Assembly (NCBI GenBank): GCA_022826665.1
Contig: JAJDUK010000049.1
Span: 1-38,543 of the forward strand
Direction: 5' to 3'
From: Alphaproteobacteria bacterium
GTDB lineage: Bacteria; Pseudomonadota; Alphaproteobacteria; UBA828
Length of the DNA stretch: 38,543 nucleotides
The notes below the pieces were generated by a model. That model had not been told where the DNA came from and made no database searches. It saw only the letters and a list, made by a program, of their open reading frames with translations. Of this stretch, positions 38,403 to 38,543 are shown one piece after another. The translations under genes were made by a program, and so were the position numbers. Numbering within the stretch: position 1 is the first letter of the stretch; each line of letters starts with the position of its first letter.

Positions 38403-38543
38403 CTACTCCCCCCAGACCTCGGCGAGGAAGCTGAGCCAGTTCTCGCCCATGACCTTGCGGATGCGCCCCTCCGACCAGCCGGCGCGCTCCATGGCGGCGG
38501 TGAGGTTGGGGAGCTGCCCGATGGTCTCCACGCCCTTCGGGTT
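38403..38543 (-). CDS. membrane dipeptidase (peptidase M19) C-terminal end, partial
   Basis: The minus strand encodes 46 residues to a TAG stop, cut by the window edge. The text NPKGVETIGQLPNLTAAMER and GWSEGRIRKVMGENWLSFL is the C-terminal end of zinc membrane dipeptidases (renal dipeptidase family), where the N(W/F)L after the helix is the usual ending. The enzyme hydrolyses dipeptides. The active-site residues are outside the window. Confidence 0.82.
   Translation of the reverse strand, partial: NPKGVETIGQLPNLTAAMERAGWSEGRIRKVMGENWLSFLAEVWGE

Noticed and set aside
1-38543. CRISPR arrays, tRNA or rRNA genes
   Set aside because: No regularly spaced repeats and no cloverleaf or rRNA-like text were recognised on either strand.

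Overview
The window is GC-rich (roughly two thirds G+C). It looks like chromosome of an alphaproteobacterium, probably Rhodospirillales- or Rhizobiales-like. Pointers are a GcrA-type C-terminal domain and a DUF1489-type protein inside a prophage, strongly C/G-ending codons, and ATGA/GTGA gene overlaps. No rRNA, tRNA or CRISPR array was seen.

Region 1 (about 1-17,923) is the body and right end of a Mu-like transposable prophage, all on the + strand. The early block holds a regulator-like protein, the DDE transposase (MuA-like), the AAA+ target protein (MuB-like), small coupled genes, a GcrA-C protein, a DnaA domain IV protein, Gam, a DUF1489 protein, GemA and a Mor-type activator. A 24-bp perfect palindrome directly after mor is a good candidate for the middle/late promoter. 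The lysis block follows: membrane proteins, an SLT-type endolysin, and i-spanin and o-spanin. The packaging and head-start block is gp25/gp26-like proteins, small terminase, large terminase, portal (DUF935) and a MuF-type head protein. No protease/scaffold, major capsid or tail genes follow. Instead, 243 bp after muF the sequence reaches a TG...CA-type element end set directly against the first 57 codons of an ssb gene on the - strand. I read this as the exact right end of the prophage inside ssb. The repressor and left end lie outside the window.

Region 2 (about 17,924-25,420) is accessory and mostly on the - strand. It has the ssb 5' fragment, a HicB/HicA toxin-antitoxin pair, a protein with four CxxC...CxxC ribbons beside a small unknown protein, a secreted peptide made of Cys-Asn-Pro-Cys repeats, and a two-gene unit of a vanadium-haloperoxidase-type lipoprotein and an outer-membrane barrel. 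A small secreted protein on the + strand and several long gene-poor stretches complete it.

Region 3 (about 25,421-37,570) is a catabolic island with two divergent arms around 32,693-32,811. The - arm carries a HyuB-type subunit, a periplasmic solute-binding protein, two Pot-type permeases, a VOC metalloprotein of ArsI/CadI type and an amidase. The + arm carries an N-carbamoylsarcosine-amidase-like isochorismatase, HyuA and a second HyuB. Together they suggest uptake and ATP-dependent opening of a cyclic amide (hydantoin, N-methylhydantoin or similar), then removal of the carbamoyl group. The transporter ATPase is not in the window.

Region 4 (37,571-38,543) has two strong inverted repeats, a membrane-anchored retropepsin-like protease and the 3' end of a membrane dipeptidase gene.

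A recurring oddity is a set of C or G homopolymers in the prophage early region. At four of them one extra base would join small open frames into normally coupled genes.
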